A stretch of DNA of 57,293 nt from Eubacterium sp. (GCA_024696635.1 JAILGP010000141.1:1-57293); one strand, 5' to 3'. Shown: positions 1 through 9,289, counted from the first letter of the stretch. Made by a program: numbers and translations. The notes: generated from the letters alone by a model not told the origin.

Positions 1-20
1 ATTATAATAATTTTTACTGA

Positions 21-1001
21 TTATTTAAAACTAATATTTGCATTTCCCGCATCTATATCTAGCTTTATATATCCATCACCATTTACTTCGGTAGAATATT
101 TTTCAGATTTCTTGTCTCCATTTATTTTAAGATTTCCAGCATCAATTTCTGAATCAAAGCTATAATCAGCCTCTTCGCCAATTACATCCATATCCAGGTC
201 ACCAGCGTCAAGCATTACTTCAAGGCCAGTAAATTTGAATTCCTTAAATGTAGCATTTCCAGCATTTATATCAGCTATAAGCTTATCCAAATGGAAATTA
301 TCTGCATCCAGGTTCCCCATATCTATTGATAATTCTGCATTTTCAGCTTCGACTTTGTCAATTGTAACATTTCCAGCATTTTCATCAATTTTTATCTTCT
401 TAATTGTTCCATCACTTATTGAAATGTTTCCAGCATCAACATTAAGTGTAAGTTCATCCATATTGGAATTTGATAAATCTATATTCCCAGCATTGCACTC
501 TGCAGACAATGTTTCAAAATCAAAACCATCAATTACTATCTCTCCTGCATCAACATCCAAGGATGACTCACCAAGCTTCTTTCCTTCAGGAAGGCTTATC
601 TCAACATAATATTCTGCCTTACCCTTTCCAGAATCAAACAAATCTCCTATATTAAACTGAAGTCCATTATTTATCTCATGTTTTACTTCCAGAACTTTAT
701 TATCATTAACCTTTACTATTGGCTTGGATGAATCATAAAGACGATAAGATACTTTATAAGAATCACCATTAACTATTCTTACCTTTGCCATATCAACATC
801 TATATCTACAGCATCAAATTCATCAAGACGTATTTCATCCTGAATAATTGATTTTTCTTTTTCTGCTTCAACCTTCTTGTCTCTGTAATCAACGGAAAAA
901 TTAAGGCTTCCACCTCCAGCCAGACCTATAATAATTAAAATTCCACCAATTAAAAATAGTGAAATCAATAATCCAATTATAAGAAGTAATCCCTTTTTCA
1001 T
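21..1001 (-). CDS. DUF4097-type beta-repeat membrane-anchored protein
   Basis: 326 residues, last gene of a PadR - DUF1700 - DUF4097 set. Residues about 5-28 form one hydrophobic N-terminal anchor. The rest is a run of short beta-strand repeats of the form 'DAGN(I/L)' and 'NAGN' (for example DAGEIVIDG, DAGNISISDG, NAGNVTIDK, DAGNLKING), as in the putative adhesin/DUF4097 fold, predicted to be a beta-solenoid outside the membrane. In Firmicutes this family is encoded with PadR regulators and DUF1700 proteins and is thought to act in envelope sensing; the exact function is unknown. The start is supported by AGGAAG nine bases upstream. Family assignment is confident, function is not. Confidence 0.85.
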   Translation of the reverse strand: MKKGLLLIIGLLISLFLIGGILIIIGLAGGGSLNFSVDYRDKKVEAEKEKSIIQDEIRLDEFDAVDIDVDMAKVRIVNGDSYKVSYRLYDSSKPIVKVNDNKVLEVKHEINNGLQFNIGDLFDSGKGKAEYYVEISLPEGKKLGESSLDVDAGEIVIDGFDFETLSAECNAGNIDLSNSNMDELTLNVDAGNISISDGTIKKIKIDENAGNVTIDKVEAENAELSIDMGNLDADNFHLDKLIADINAGNATFKEFKFTGLEVMLDAGDLDMDVIGEEADYSFDSEIDAGNLKINGDKKSEKYSTEVNGDGYIKLDIDAGNANISFK

Positions 1002-1030
1002 ACTTTGCTCTTCCTTTTTTATATATCAAT

Positions 1031-1080
1031 ATTTATCTTTATTTTCCTATATTTATCTATATTTATCCCTATTTATCTTT
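1031..1080. repeat. Five tandem 10-bp repeats (ATTTATC-type)
   Basis: Units begin at 1031, 1041, 1051, 1061 and 1071; four start ATTTATC and the second is degenerate (ATTTTCCTAT). The array fills most of the gap between the DUF1700 stop and the DUF4097 ribosome binding site, so it lies in the transcribed leader of the DUF4097 gene. Confidence 0.85.
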
Positions 1081-1697
1081 TATACATCACCCATGGATCT
1101 TTTTCCTCTTGATTCCTTGGATTTCTTCATCTTAGTAATTCCACCAAATATTGCAATCATAGCTTTTATTACAAGATGACCAATCTTATAAACCAGGATA
1201 CACATAAGTGATCCAAAGGATATTGCCACAAGTGATATTCCTAAAATAACTATTGACTGTGCCAGAGATCCAGCCATAAATATGGATGGTATAGCACATA
1301 TTCCTGCAATAACAATACCAATTGAAGATGCAAGCAGAGCTACTATAATTGAACCTATAACAATTAAAACCGTAAATAATACAACAGCAATAGTTAATGC
1401 TATTGGAAATGCTATTGGTGCAGCAAATAATCCAAGAATTATATACCATATAGCCTTAGAGCTATTTTTTACTCCACCTTCCTTTGATGCTTTTTTATAC
1501 TGTTTTTCAGCATATTCATCTAATATTCTGGCTGCAACCTCTTCAGGTGTACCCAGCATTGGGATTACATCGGTTGTATCGTCCACACCAGAGTCCATTA
1601 AATATTCGATGTAATAATTCATTGCATCATCATAATCCTGTTTAGGAATTCCTTTTAACCTTCGTGACAGCTCACTGATAAATCTATTTTTATTCAT
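1080..1697 (-). CDS. DUF1700 (HAAS domain) membrane protein
   Basis: 205 residues. The N-terminal 60 residues form the helical HAAS-type domain of DUF1700 proteins (RFISELSRRLKGIP followed by DYDDAMNYYIEYL and an acidic 'LGTPEEVA' helix). Several hydrophobic segments follow between about 80 and 190 and a basic tail (KMKKSKESRGKR) ends the protein. DUF1700 proteins usually sit next to a PadR regulator and are thought to be its membrane partner. The ATG shares its first A with the last base of the PadR stop (TAATG), so the two are translationally coupled; a GGAGGGGG ribosome site lies inside the padR end. Family call is confident, mechanism inferred. Confidence 0.88.
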   Translation of the reverse strand: MNKNRFISELSRRLKGIPKQDYDDAMNYYIEYLMDSGVDDTTDVIPMLGTPEEVAARILDEYAEKQYKKASKEGGVKNSSKAIWYIILGLFAAPIAFPIALTIAVVLFTVLIVIGSIIVALLASSIGIVIAGICAIPSIFMAGSLAQSIVILGISLVAISFGSLMCILVYKIGHLVIKAMIAIFGGITKMKKSKESRGKRSMGDV

Positions 1698-2068
1698 TAG
1701 CCTATTCCCCCTCCCCTGGTTCCGGATTTATTTGCTGTCCCAGAATTACCACTGGCAGCCGGCTTATCTTGCAGCAGCATATCAACCTTTTCCTTATATT
1801 CCATCCATTCGATTCTATAATAAGCAAGTCTTAATCTGCCTTCCTCAGTTATGCTATAGTATCTTCTATTTCTTCCCTGATAAGGCATATCATATGTTAT
1901 AAGACAATTTTCTTTCTGCAATCTTCTAAGTACCGGATAAAGAGTGGATTCGGAGATATCTACCAATTCCCTGACCTTCTGTGTCAATGTATAACCATAG
2001 GAATCTTCTTTATTTACTATTCCAAGCACGCAGGCATCTAAAAGGGGGGCTGTAATTTGATATGTCAT
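1697..2068 (-). CDS. PadR family transcriptional regulator
   Basis: 123 residues, the usual size of the small PadR-s2 subfamily. The winged helix is visible: LDACVLGIVNKEDSYGYTL, then the recognition helix SESTLYPVLRRLQKE and the wing 'GRNRRYYSITEEGR'. PadR proteins are dimeric repressors, often of their own operon and of envelope-stress functions. The ribosome site AAGGAG lies eight bases before the ATG. Immediately upstream is a near-perfect palindrome overlapping the likely promoter, suggesting autorepression of the three-gene operon. The residues after about 103 are Gly/Ser-rich and probably disordered. Confidence 0.93.
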   Translation of the reverse strand: MTYQITAPLLDACVLGIVNKEDSYGYTLTQKVRELVDISESTLYPVLRRLQKENCLITYDMPYQGRNRRYYSITEEGRLRLAYYRIEWMEYKEKVDMLLQDKPAASGNSGTANKSGTRGGGIG

Positions 2069-2087
2069 TCAATATTCTCCTTTCGTG

Positions 2088-2132
2088 TAATATTATACGT
2101 CGTATAGTATTATGAAAAATATAAAAAGTCAA
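2088..2132 (-). promoter_or_regulatory. Promoter of the PadR operon with overlapping palindromic operator
   Basis: A 25-bp inverted repeat is centred on 2100: left arm TAATATTATACG (2088-2099), right arm CGTATAGTATTA (2101-2112), 11 of 12 positions matching. On the minus strand TTGACT (2127-2132) is followed after 17 bases by TACTAT (2104-2109) as a possible -35/-10 pair, so the palindrome covers the -10 and start site. The position, 20 bases before padR, fits an autoregulatory operator; this is inference. Confidence 0.6.
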
Positions 2133-2215
2133 TAGGCATCAAACATATTTAATTTATTTTTAATAATCATTTAAGAATTAGAAATATTAGAAATAAATTA
2201 TTAAGAATTAATTAC

Positions 2216-2256
2216 TAAAAACAAATAAAAATCGGACCAGCCTAAACTGATCCGAT
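2216..2256 (-). terminator. Rho-independent terminator after the Ser/Pro/Tyr-tail membrane protein
   Basis: Stem ATCGGACCAG (2231-2240) with CTGATCCGAT (2247-2256) and a 6-base loop; one position is not Watson-Crick. On the minus strand it is followed by TTTTATTTG and further T-rich sequence. It lies 40 bases after the stop of the gene ending at 2296. Confidence 0.75.
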
Positions 2257-2295
2257 TCCAAAAAATATATTCTTTTATAAACTATATTAATTCCC

Positions 2296-3453
2296 TTAAT
2301 CCACAAAATAGGAAACATGATCAGTGATAGCCTTTCTAGCCTTTCCCTCTGATTCAGCTGTTGCACCTATATAGGTCACATAATTATCCTTAAACATTAT
2401 ATAATATCCCATATGGAGTGTCACACCTTCCATGGTGCACTCCATCATGAAGCCTTTACAGGTTTTACCTCCCACTGTAACGCTATCATTTTTTATATCA
2501 TTAATAAGCATTCCCTCCTGAGGTAATTCTGTCTTTATTTCTTCCTTAATATCCTCTATAAGCTTATCTACATCAGTTCCGACTTCCTTAGTATTATAAA
2601 GTGTCTGTTTTACTCCCACCATAACAGCTGAACCAGTATTATAATTATAAGCTGTACACTCATTTATATCCTTACCAGAATTAAGTAGTTTCTTAGCAGT
2701 ATCCGGATCTGTCACATCTGACTGAACAGTCCAGTTATCATTAAAGGACATCTTATAACCAAAGAATTCATTTGTATAAACATTATTAGTTACAGTACCA
2801 GGAATATAATCTGCTTTACCAAAGACTCTATCAAACAAGGAATATCCAATCATTCCTATAATTAAGAGCACAGGAATAATAATAAATAGTGGATTTATTC
2901 CTCCTGACTTCTTAACTACAGGTCTTGAGGCATAATCATACCCTGATCCATATCCACCTGGCCCATGATTAGGACCTGTTGGGCGCTGACCAGTTCTATA
3001 ATCTGGCTCTCCTCTTGAAATATCCTGAGAACCCATAGGATTTCCTGTATCATACATTGAAGAGGAAAGTCCAGGTCCATAAGGTGAATTAGATGAGCCT
3101 CCGCCATAAGGGGAAGAGGAGCCTCCAGATGCCGTAGAAGCGGGATCCTTCTTAAGACTAAGCCCGGAACCAGACTCTTTTTTCAAACTAAGACCTGATC
3201 CAGAAGAACCCGAATCATAGGGTGAAGCTGACACACCAGAACTATATGGTGAATCCGACGAACCCGAACTATATGGTGAATCCATAGCTCCAGTATCATA
3301 AGGAGAAGCTGAACTAGATGATGCAACTCTTGCTTCATAATCTGACATCATTGCATCAAGATCAAAATTATTATCTATAAAATCATCTAGTGAGCTATTA
3401 CCTGAATTACCACCGAAAACTCCATCATCATCATATCCATCATTAATACTCAT
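2296..3453 (-). CDS. Single-pass membrane protein with Ser/Gly/Pro/Tyr-rich cytoplasmic tail
   Basis: 385 residues. The first 180 or so are low complexity: acidic N-terminus, then repeated 'SPY(D/S/G)SG(S)' and two 'SGLSLKK' elements. One membrane helix follows at about 187-207 (GGINPLFIIIPVLLIIGMIG), then an outside domain of about 170 residues starting NEFFGYKMSFNDNW. That domain looks like the small alpha/beta modules of many Lachnospiraceae membrane proteins; no enzyme motif is visible. It starts six bases after the transporter gene, inside one transcript, with GGGG as ribosome site. The tail resembles that of the DUF4190 protein at 13496-14422. Function unknown. Confidence 0.8.
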   Translation of the reverse strand: MSINDGYDDDGVFGGNSGNSSLDDFIDNNFDLDAMMSDYEARVASSSSASPYDTGAMDSPYSSGSSDSPYSSGVSASPYDSGSSGSGLSLKKESGSGLSLKKDPASTASGGSSSPYGGGSSNSPYGPGLSSSMYDTGNPMGSQDISRGEPDYRTGQRPTGPNHGPGGYGSGYDYASRPVVKKSGGINPLFIIIPVLLIIGMIGYSLFDRVFGKADYIPGTVTNNVYTNEFFGYKMSFNDNWTVQSDVTDPDTAKKLLNSGKDINECTAYNYNTGSAVMVGVKQTLYNTKEVGTDVDKLIEDIKEEIKTELPQEGMLINDIKNDSVTVGGKTCKGFMMECTMEGVTLHMGYYIMFKDNYVTYIGATAESEGKARKAITDHVSYFVD

Positions 3454-3459
3454 AAAATA

Positions 3460-4866
3460 TTACCCCGTTATAAACTTCAATAAACCAAGTGATATAAGGA
3501 GAAGGATTACCAAAAGAATTGGAGATACCACCTTAACCATTACCACATATAAACCTTTACGGTGCATTTTCTCGCCATTCTTTTCTGCCTCATCAATAAC
3601 AGTCTTAGGCTTAAGGACCCATCCAATGAGTATACATGTTGCTATTGCAACAACAGGCATAAGAACATTATTACTGATGTAATCCATAATATCCAGTATC
3701 TGAGCTACACCACCATTTGGTAATGTATACTCAAAATATAATACGTTATAACCAAGGCAAACTATAATAGCAATAATAAGTGCAACTACTGATTCAAGAA
3801 TTGTAGCCTTATGTCTCTCCATCTTGAACTTATCAATAAGGCTAGAAACTATGGCTTCAAGAATAGACATAGCACTTGTAATAGCTGCAAAAAGAACCAG
3901 CGCGAAGAAAAGAGCACCAACAATATTTCCAATAGCTCCCATTTCCGCAAAAATCTTTGGAAGGGATACAAACATAAGTGAAGGTCCTGCAGACATTCCC
4001 TCTACTCCGGAGAAAGCATATACAGCTGGTATGATCATAACTCCAGCAAGAAATGCAACAAGAGTATCAAAGAATTCAATCTGATTTATTGACTTAACCA
4101 GATTAGCATCATCCTTAACATATGAACCATAAGCAACCATGATACCCATAGCAACAGAAAGACTATAGAATAGCTGTCCCATGGCATCCATGATTATAAG
4201 GAAGAATTTCTGCGCAGTCATTCCCTCAAGACTTGGGATAAGATATATCTTAAGTCCTTCAAGACCTGTTCTTGTAACATTATCTGCATCAGTATGCTTA
4301 ATTGTAAGTGAAAAAATAGCTATAAAAATAACAAGGACAAAAAGAAGTGGCATTACAAACTTTGAAAACTTCTCTATACCGCTTTCAACGCCCATATAAA
4401 TTACAACTGCACAGATAGCCAGGAATATGAATAGCATAACGATTGGCTCGTACTGACTGGTAATAAATCCAGTAAAGAAACCATCCTGGGCTGCTTCTGC
4501 ACCGTGACCTGTTATATAAGTTATAAAATACTTAAGTACCCATCCACCTATAACACAGTAATATGGCATAATCATGAATGGAACTATACTTGCTATGACA
4601 CCAAGCCATCCCCATCCCTTTTTAAGCTGACCATATGCAGTAAGTGGACTCTGTTTTGTTTTTCTACCAATAGCAACTTCTGTTGTAAGCATGGTAAATC
4701 CAAATGTAAGTGCCAGTGCCAGATAGATTACAAGAAATAATCCCCCACCACCTTTTGCCGCAAGATATGGAAATCTCCATATATTTCCTAATCCTACTGC
4801 ACTACCGGCTGCTGCAAGAACAAATCCCAGTGAGCCGGAAAAGGTATTTCTCTTTTTCTCTTCCAT
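3460..4866 (-). CDS. Sodium-dependent neurotransmitter-symporter family (NSS) transporter
   Basis: 468 residues, about 11-12 membrane helices. The family signature is clear in helix 1 and after: GSAVGLGNIWRFPYLAAKGG, the unwound sodium and substrate site of LeuT-like proteins, followed by a Gly-rich loop. NSS proteins import amino acids or related amines with sodium; bacterial members often carry tryptophan, tyrosine or branched-chain amino acids, but the substrate cannot be read here. Ribosome site GGGAGA precedes the ATG. The gene is first of a two-gene transcript with the tail protein downstream. A G+C-rich stem-loop sits about 55 bases upstream. Confidence 0.92.
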   Translation of the reverse strand: MEEKKRNTFSGSLGFVLAAAGSAVGLGNIWRFPYLAAKGGGGLFLVIYLALALTFGFTMLTTEVAIGRKTKQSPLTAYGQLKKGWGWLGVIASIVPFMIMPYYCVIGGWVLKYFITYITGHGAEAAQDGFFTGFITSQYEPIVMLFIFLAICAVVIYMGVESGIEKFSKFVMPLLFVLVIFIAIFSLTIKHTDADNVTRTGLEGLKIYLIPSLEGMTAQKFFLIIMDAMGQLFYSLSVAMGIMVAYGSYVKDDANLVKSINQIEFFDTLVAFLAGVMIIPAVYAFSGVEGMSAGPSLMFVSLPKIFAEMGAIGNIVGALFFALVLFAAITSAMSILEAIVSSLIDKFKMERHKATILESVVALIIAIIVCLGYNVLYFEYTLPNGGVAQILDIMDYISNNVLMPVVAIATCILIGWVLKPKTVIDEAEKNGEKMHRKGLYVVMVKVVSPILLVILLLISLGLLKFITG

Positions 4867-4920
4867 CTTAACCCATCTCCCTTGTTTTATTTTGAATCAA
4901 CAACCTATAACATAACACGA

Positions 4921-4946
4921 AGTCCCGGACTCTTCAATCCGGGACT
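4921..4946 (-). terminator. Strong stem-loop between gpmI and the NSS gene
   Basis: Perfect 9-bp stem AGTCCCGGA / TCCGGGACT with an 8-base loop. It is the most G+C-rich stretch locally. It most likely ends the gpmI transcript, but the following minus-strand sequence (TCGTGTTATG) is a poor U-tract, so a leader structure of the NSS transcript is an alternative. Confidence 0.5.
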
Positions 4947-5002
4947 CCCATTAATTTACATATCAGTAAATTTACAAATAAGAAAAGCCCAAATCTTCTT
5001 TA

Positions 5003-6595
5003 TTATTTCTTAATAAGAAGTGAATGACCTGTCATCTCAGCAGGCTGCTCAAGTCCCATAATCTCAAGAAGTGTAGGAACTATATCACAAAGCTTTCCAC
5101 CTTCCATAAGAGTATAATCCTCGTCATAGTTAACAAGAATAAATGGAACAGGATTAGTTGTATGAGCTGTATGAGGTTCACCAGTCTCATAATTAAGCAT
5201 CTGCTCGCAGTTTCCATGATCGGCACAGATGAAGAGAACTCCATCCATTTCCTTAACTGCTTCAACTGCAGTGCCTACACAAGAATCAACTGTTTCAACT
5301 GCAGCGATTGCAGCCTCAAGAACTCCTGTATGACCAACCATATCAGGGTTAGCAAAGTTGATAATAATAACATCATATTCATTTGATCTGATAGCTGCAT
5401 TTAACTTCTGGCTTACTTCAGGAGCACTCATCTCTGGCTGAAGGTCATAGGTTGCAACAGCTGGAGAATTAACAAGAATTCTGTCCTCTCCATCATTAGG
5501 TTCCTCAATACCGCCGTTGAAGAAGAATGTAACGTGAGCATACTTCTCTGTCTCAGCAAGTCTGAGCTGCTTCATTCCAAGACTCGCAAGATACTCACCA
5601 AATGTATTAGTGATTTCCTGTTTTTTGAATGCAACATACTTGTTAGGAATTGTTTCATCATAATCCTTGAAGCATACATAAGTAATAGGCATGTAACCAT
5701 TTGCTCTCTTAAGATACTTAATACACTTTGTGTCCTCAGCATCACCAGGCTGATTAGCTATATCCTCATCTGTAAAGCAAAATGCCTTTGTTATCTCTCG
5801 TGCTCTGTCAGGACGGAAGTTAAAGAATATAACTGAATCCCCTTCCTTTACAAGTGAAAGTGGCTTACCAGCCTCGTCTGTTATAACAGTAGGGATAACA
5901 AACTCATCTGTCACACCATCATCATAAGAAGCCTGCATAGCAGCTATTGGATCAGTAGCCTTAATTCCTTCTCCTGTTACAAGTGAATCATATGCCTTCT
6001 GAACTCTATCCCAGTTATTATCTCTATCCATTGCATAGTAACGTCCACTAAGTGAAGCTACCTTACCAACACCGATTTCAACTGTCTTATCAACAAGTTC
6101 CTGAAGATAATCCTTACCTGAAGCAGGTGGTGTATCTCTTCCATCGAAAAATGGGTGAATATAAACATTTTCCAGACCCTCTCTCTTGCAAAGCTCAAGT
6201 ATTGCATAAAGATGAGTATTGTGGCTATGAACACCACCATCTGAAAGAAGTCCCCAGAGATGTAAATCTGAATTTTTTTCCTTACAATTATTGATTGCAC
6301 GAAGAATCTCTTCATTCTTAAAGAAATCTCCATCCTCAATAAACTTTGTGATAAGTGTCAGATCCTGATATATGATACGTCCTGAACCGATATTCATATG
6401 ACCAACCTCTGAGTTACCCATCTGACCATCTGGAAGTCCAACTGCAAGTCCTGAAGCAAAACCCTTCTGATAAGGACACTCAGCCTTAAGCTTATCAATG
6501 TTTGGAGTCTTAGCCATATAGACTGCATTTGCCTCTTTGATATCTGACTCACCAAATCCATCAAGTACCATTAAAACCACTGGTTTCTTATTCAT
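5003..6595 (-). CDS. gpmI: 2,3-bisphosphoglycerate-independent phosphoglycerate mutase
   Basis: 530 residues, slightly longer than the usual 510-515. Interconverts 3- and 2-phosphoglycerate in glycolysis through a phosphoserine intermediate with two Mn ions. Visible motifs: metal-binding VLDGFG at residues 10-15, catalytic serine 62 in MGNSEVGHMNIG, substrate loop DGRDTPP, and the C-terminal metal site ADHGNCE. Ribosome site AAGGAG precedes the ATG. The 145-base upstream gap is A+T-rich and holds the inverted repeat GAATTAT-TG-ATAATTC (6617-6632) in the transcribed leader. It appears to be transcribed alone. All catalytic residues are present. Confidence 0.97.
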   Translation of the reverse strand: MNKKPVVLMVLDGFGESDIKEANAVYMAKTPNIDKLKAECPYQKGFASGLAVGLPDGQMGNSEVGHMNIGSGRIIYQDLTLITKFIEDGDFFKNEEILRAINNCKEKNSDLHLWGLLSDGGVHSHNTHLYAILELCKREGLENVYIHPFFDGRDTPPASGKDYLQELVDKTVEIGVGKVASLSGRYYAMDRDNNWDRVQKAYDSLVTGEGIKATDPIAAMQASYDDGVTDEFVIPTVITDEAGKPLSLVKEGDSVIFFNFRPDRAREITKAFCFTDEDIANQPGDAEDTKCIKYLKRANGYMPITYVCFKDYDETIPNKYVAFKKQEITNTFGEYLASLGMKQLRLAETEKYAHVTFFFNGGIEEPNDGEDRILVNSPAVATYDLQPEMSAPEVSQKLNAAIRSNEYDVIIINFANPDMVGHTGVLEAAIAAVETVDSCVGTAVEAVKEMDGVLFICADHGNCEQMLNYETGEPHTAHTTNPVPFILVNYDEDYTLMEGGKLCDIVPTLLEIMGLEQPAEMTGHSLLIKK

Positions 6596-6740
6596 AATTT
6601 TTCTCCTTAATATGTAGAATTATTGATAATTCTCCTTTGAAATTATATATAAAATATTTTCTGAAATAATAATACAATAAATCAATTTCCGAAAATATTG
6701 AATTTCAAATATTTATAAATGGGGATTACTATAAATATTT

Positions 6741-7664
6741 TTATTGTTCAGCTGGCTGAAGATCTTCACACTCATAGCTTGTTCTAATCTTATAATAATT
6801 TGGAGACTCCTGCCAATTACTCATGATTCTTGCATAAGTCTTGGAGATATATGCATCATCCATTTCATTTAAAATAAGGAAGTACTGATGTGGACGACTC
6901 TGCATCATCACATCACTCTTTCTAAGTGTCTGGTTTACAACCATACCAAACTCTCTTGTTATAGCATCCAGTTCCTCCTCTGACATAGTTACATCAGTAG
7001 GACTTACCGTAATAAGCATCTTTACAGCCTTTCTATTATAGGTCTGTATATATCTCTTCATAAATCTGTATACAATACTAAACTGCTCATACTCAAGCCA
7101 AAGGGCTCCAGTTTCACCATTCTCATCAAGACCACGGCTGACTGTCTGAACACGATCATTAACATTTTCTCCCTGAGGAAGATTATTAGTATTACCATAG
7201 AATGCACAGCCTGGTGTTCCTGTCATCTTAACCATTGAAAGTGCAGAATTAGCTTTCTGGAAAAGATCACTGAAATCTGTACCCTCCTGAGGAACCATAA
7301 CAACACCAACCGATACACCAAGGGATATCTTCATATCCTCGCCCACCAGACTCTTTGCATATTCTGCCAGCTTGTTCTTCATATTTCCATATAATCTGGA
7401 AAATGATACGCTATCATTTATGGTCTTACTAAATACAACAAATCCATCTGCACCAAGATTTGCCCTTACATCAGTGTCTCCTGTATTATCCTTAAGAGCT
7501 TTAGATACTGCTCTTAGTAATTCCTCGGACAATTCTTTTCCATAAATATAATCAAATATCTGGAAATTATCCAGGTTTATAACCATTAAAAGACCTTCAC
7601 TGTTTTCACATGCTGATATAAGCTGTTCTCTAACACCCTCATTTCTAGTTTCCTGATCTGACAT
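6741..7664 (-). CDS. Degenerate GGDEF-domain protein
   Basis: 307 residues, no membrane helix. Residues about 20-165 match a GGDEF fold: VINLDNFQIFDYIYG (metal Asp32 region), the active-site loop as GADGF at 71-75, and ISLGVSVGVVMVP. The canonical G-G-(D/E)-E-F has become G-A-D-G-F, losing the catalytic acidic residue of the fourth position, so diguanylate cyclase activity is unlikely; GTP or c-di-GMP sensing is possible. The C-terminal 130 residues (from about 175) form a second alpha/beta domain with no motif I recognise. Ribosome site GGAGAGG. Its neighbour two genes away, the EAL protein, has an intact active site. Confidence 0.8.
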   Translation of the reverse strand: MSDQETRNEGVREQLISACENSEGLLMVINLDNFQIFDYIYGKELSEELLRAVSKALKDNTGDTDVRANLGADGFVVFSKTINDSVSFSRLYGNMKNKLAEYAKSLVGEDMKISLGVSVGVVMVPQEGTDFSDLFQKANSALSMVKMTGTPGCAFYGNTNNLPQGENVNDRVQTVSRGLDENGETGALWLEYEQFSIVYRFMKRYIQTYNRKAVKMLITVSPTDVTMSEEELDAITREFGMVVNQTLRKSDVMMQSRPHQYFLILNEMDDAYISKTYARIMSNWQESPNYYKIRTSYECEDLQPAEQ

Positions 7665-7784
7665 ATAACCCCTCTCCTTTCACAATACGACAGTAAAACC
7701 GCCCAATCTTTAACATTTTAACACTATTATTAAAAATGTTCTATATATTTTTTATATAATAGATTGCCATTTTGTGAAAAAATA

Positions 7785-7967
7785 TCATACTCTTACAAAC
7801 TGATTATTTTCTGGATTATAATGATATCCTAATCCCTCAAGTTTTTCTATTATTGTCCCCTTTTCAACATCATAAGCAGCTGATAACTCATCAAGATCAG
7901 AATAATTATCTCTAAGCTGGGTATTTATAAAACTCAGCATCATAATAGGGTCCTTTGGTATATTCAT
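7785..7967 (-). CDS. DUF4250 small protein
   Basis: 60 residues. The N-terminus NIPKDP(I/V)MMLSF(I/V)NTQLRD and the helix-turn-helix-like 'LDELSAAYDVEKGTIIEKLEGLGY' match the short DUF4250 family found widely in Clostridia. The second half resembles a small DNA-binding helix pair, but no function has been shown as far as I know. A good ribosome site GAGGTGA precedes the ATG, and the gene stands alone between 100-120 base gaps. Confidence 0.85.
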   Translation of the reverse strand: MNIPKDPIMMLSFINTQLRDNYSDLDELSAAYDVEKGTIIEKLEGLGYHYNPENNQFVRV

Positions 7968-8067
7968 AATTCATTCACCTCATATACTTATTTTTATACT
8001 ATTATCATACTTCCAGGAAATCAAGTTACTTGTTATAGACCCTGGCAATTCATAAACATAATCAATT

Positions 8068-9087
8068 CTATGTCACGCTATATTTTATAATAAGATCAAT
8101 ATAATTTTTTTCAAATGTACCACCATATAAAGGTATTGCTCCACCCTCCAAAAGTGGTTTGGTTGAAGAATACCTGAAAGAATCTTTTTGACAAGGAAAT
8201 ATATATAAATCAATTCCCTTCTCTTTACACCTTTTCAGTAGATAAAGGGCTGATGTTTCATCATCATCACCCCCCTCAGTTCTCACGGTACTGGAATGAT
8301 ATAAGCCCAGAAGAACTGCCTTTACCTTATCTATTTTAAACTGACTAAAATCAAGGCCAACATAAGGCTTGATATATAGCACATTATTCTTAAGATTTAC
8401 ATTATCAGAACCAGGCCATGAATCAGATATTTCTACTAACTGAAAGTTTTCCTTCCCTGCATCTAGATTCTTATCATAAGCTGCAAATAAATCATATTTT
8501 ATAAGACCATAATCTGGCTTATTCATATCAAGGACCATTTCCGTCTTACTATGAAAATCCTCAGAATAATCAGGACACTCCTCTAGGTCCTTCGCCCTAT
8601 GAAGATACATACTTCCATCCACATTTCTATAAGGGACATAAGTTCCTGGAATATTAAAATCAATAAGCTTCATGGCAACCTTTAGATTATCCAGACCATT
8701 TGCCTCGGGATCCTCAAGAATACGATGGGAAGAAACAAGAATCACAGGAAGTCTTACCCCCTTCATGAATTCACCTACAAGAGGACCTGTAAAATGTAAC
8801 GTATCAGTCCCATGAAGAATGATTATACCATCCAGTTTGGAGTCCCCAGTCCTGTACTTAGCCAGCTCATTTAAGAGACAATTCCATTTTTCTATGGTCA
8901 TATTCTCACTAAGGGTATTAAGCGGTAACGTCACCACCATTTCCTTATTCCTGTCTCCTGTCGCCTCTTCATACATGGATAAAAGGCCTGGTACAGCGGC
9001 CTCTGTATCAAGATCATTCAATTTATCCTGCCCCCTGGCAGAACAGATAGTACCACCAGTAAGAACCAATAACACTCTCTTTTTCAT
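8068..9087 (-). CDS. L-asparaginase family amidohydrolase
   Basis: 339 residues from the chosen start. Hydrolyses asparagine to aspartate and ammonia. The two threonine-bearing signatures are present: VLTGGTIC near the N-terminus (nucleophile Thr) and LHGTDTLHFTG in the middle (second Thr, Asp). No signal peptide, so probably the cytoplasmic type. The C-terminal domain has the expected 'VLLGLYHSSTVRT' region. The frame opens at 9102, but there AAGAAGG abuts the ATG with no spacer; the ATG at 9087 has GGA ten bases upstream and gives the usual MKKRVLLVLTGGT beginning. It lacks a convincing operon partner. Confidence 0.9.
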   Translation of the reverse strand: MKKRVLLVLTGGTICSARGQDKLNDLDTEAAVPGLLSMYEEATGDRNKEMVVTLPLNTLSENMTIEKWNCLLNELAKYRTGDSKLDGIIILHGTDTLHFTGPLVGEFMKGVRLPVILVSSHRILEDPEANGLDNLKVAMKLIDFNIPGTYVPYRNVDGSMYLHRAKDLEECPDYSEDFHSKTEMVLDMNKPDYGLIKYDLFAAYDKNLDAGKENFQLVEISDSWPGSDNVNLKNNVLYIKPYVGLDFSQFKIDKVKAVLLGLYHSSTVRTEGGDDDETSALYLLKRCKEKGIDLYIFPCQKDSFRYSSTKPLLEGGAIPLYGGTFEKNYIDLIIKYSVT

Positions 9088-9256
9088 TTTCAGATTTTCC
9101 ATCCTTCTTATATCTTATCTTTAATACTTTAATGAAATCCTTTTTCTAATCCACTTATTACTCCTACCCTTTATCTAACGTACCATCAAATAACCCCTTA
9201 TGGGTATTGGTAATTCATTTTGCTATGACACTATATCATATCTTATGTCATCATGC

Positions 9257-9289
9257 AAAAAGAAGCGGGCCATGTTTCCATGACCCACT
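9257..9289 (-). terminator. Rho-independent terminator of the EAL gene
   Basis: On the minus strand AGTGGGTCATG pairs with CATGGCCCGCT across a GAAA loop (two G-U pairs) and is followed by TCTTTTTG. It lies about 80 bases after the EAL stop. The remaining sequence to the asparaginase start (9103-9256) is A+T-rich; a second weak stem around 9193-9208 (AATACCC / GGGGTTATT) may belong to the asparaginase leader. Confidence 0.8.

Noticed and set aside
1282-1614. 110-residue plus-strand frame within the DUF1700 gene
   Set aside because: Antisense to a well-supported family member; composition is a mirror of the hydrophobic helices.
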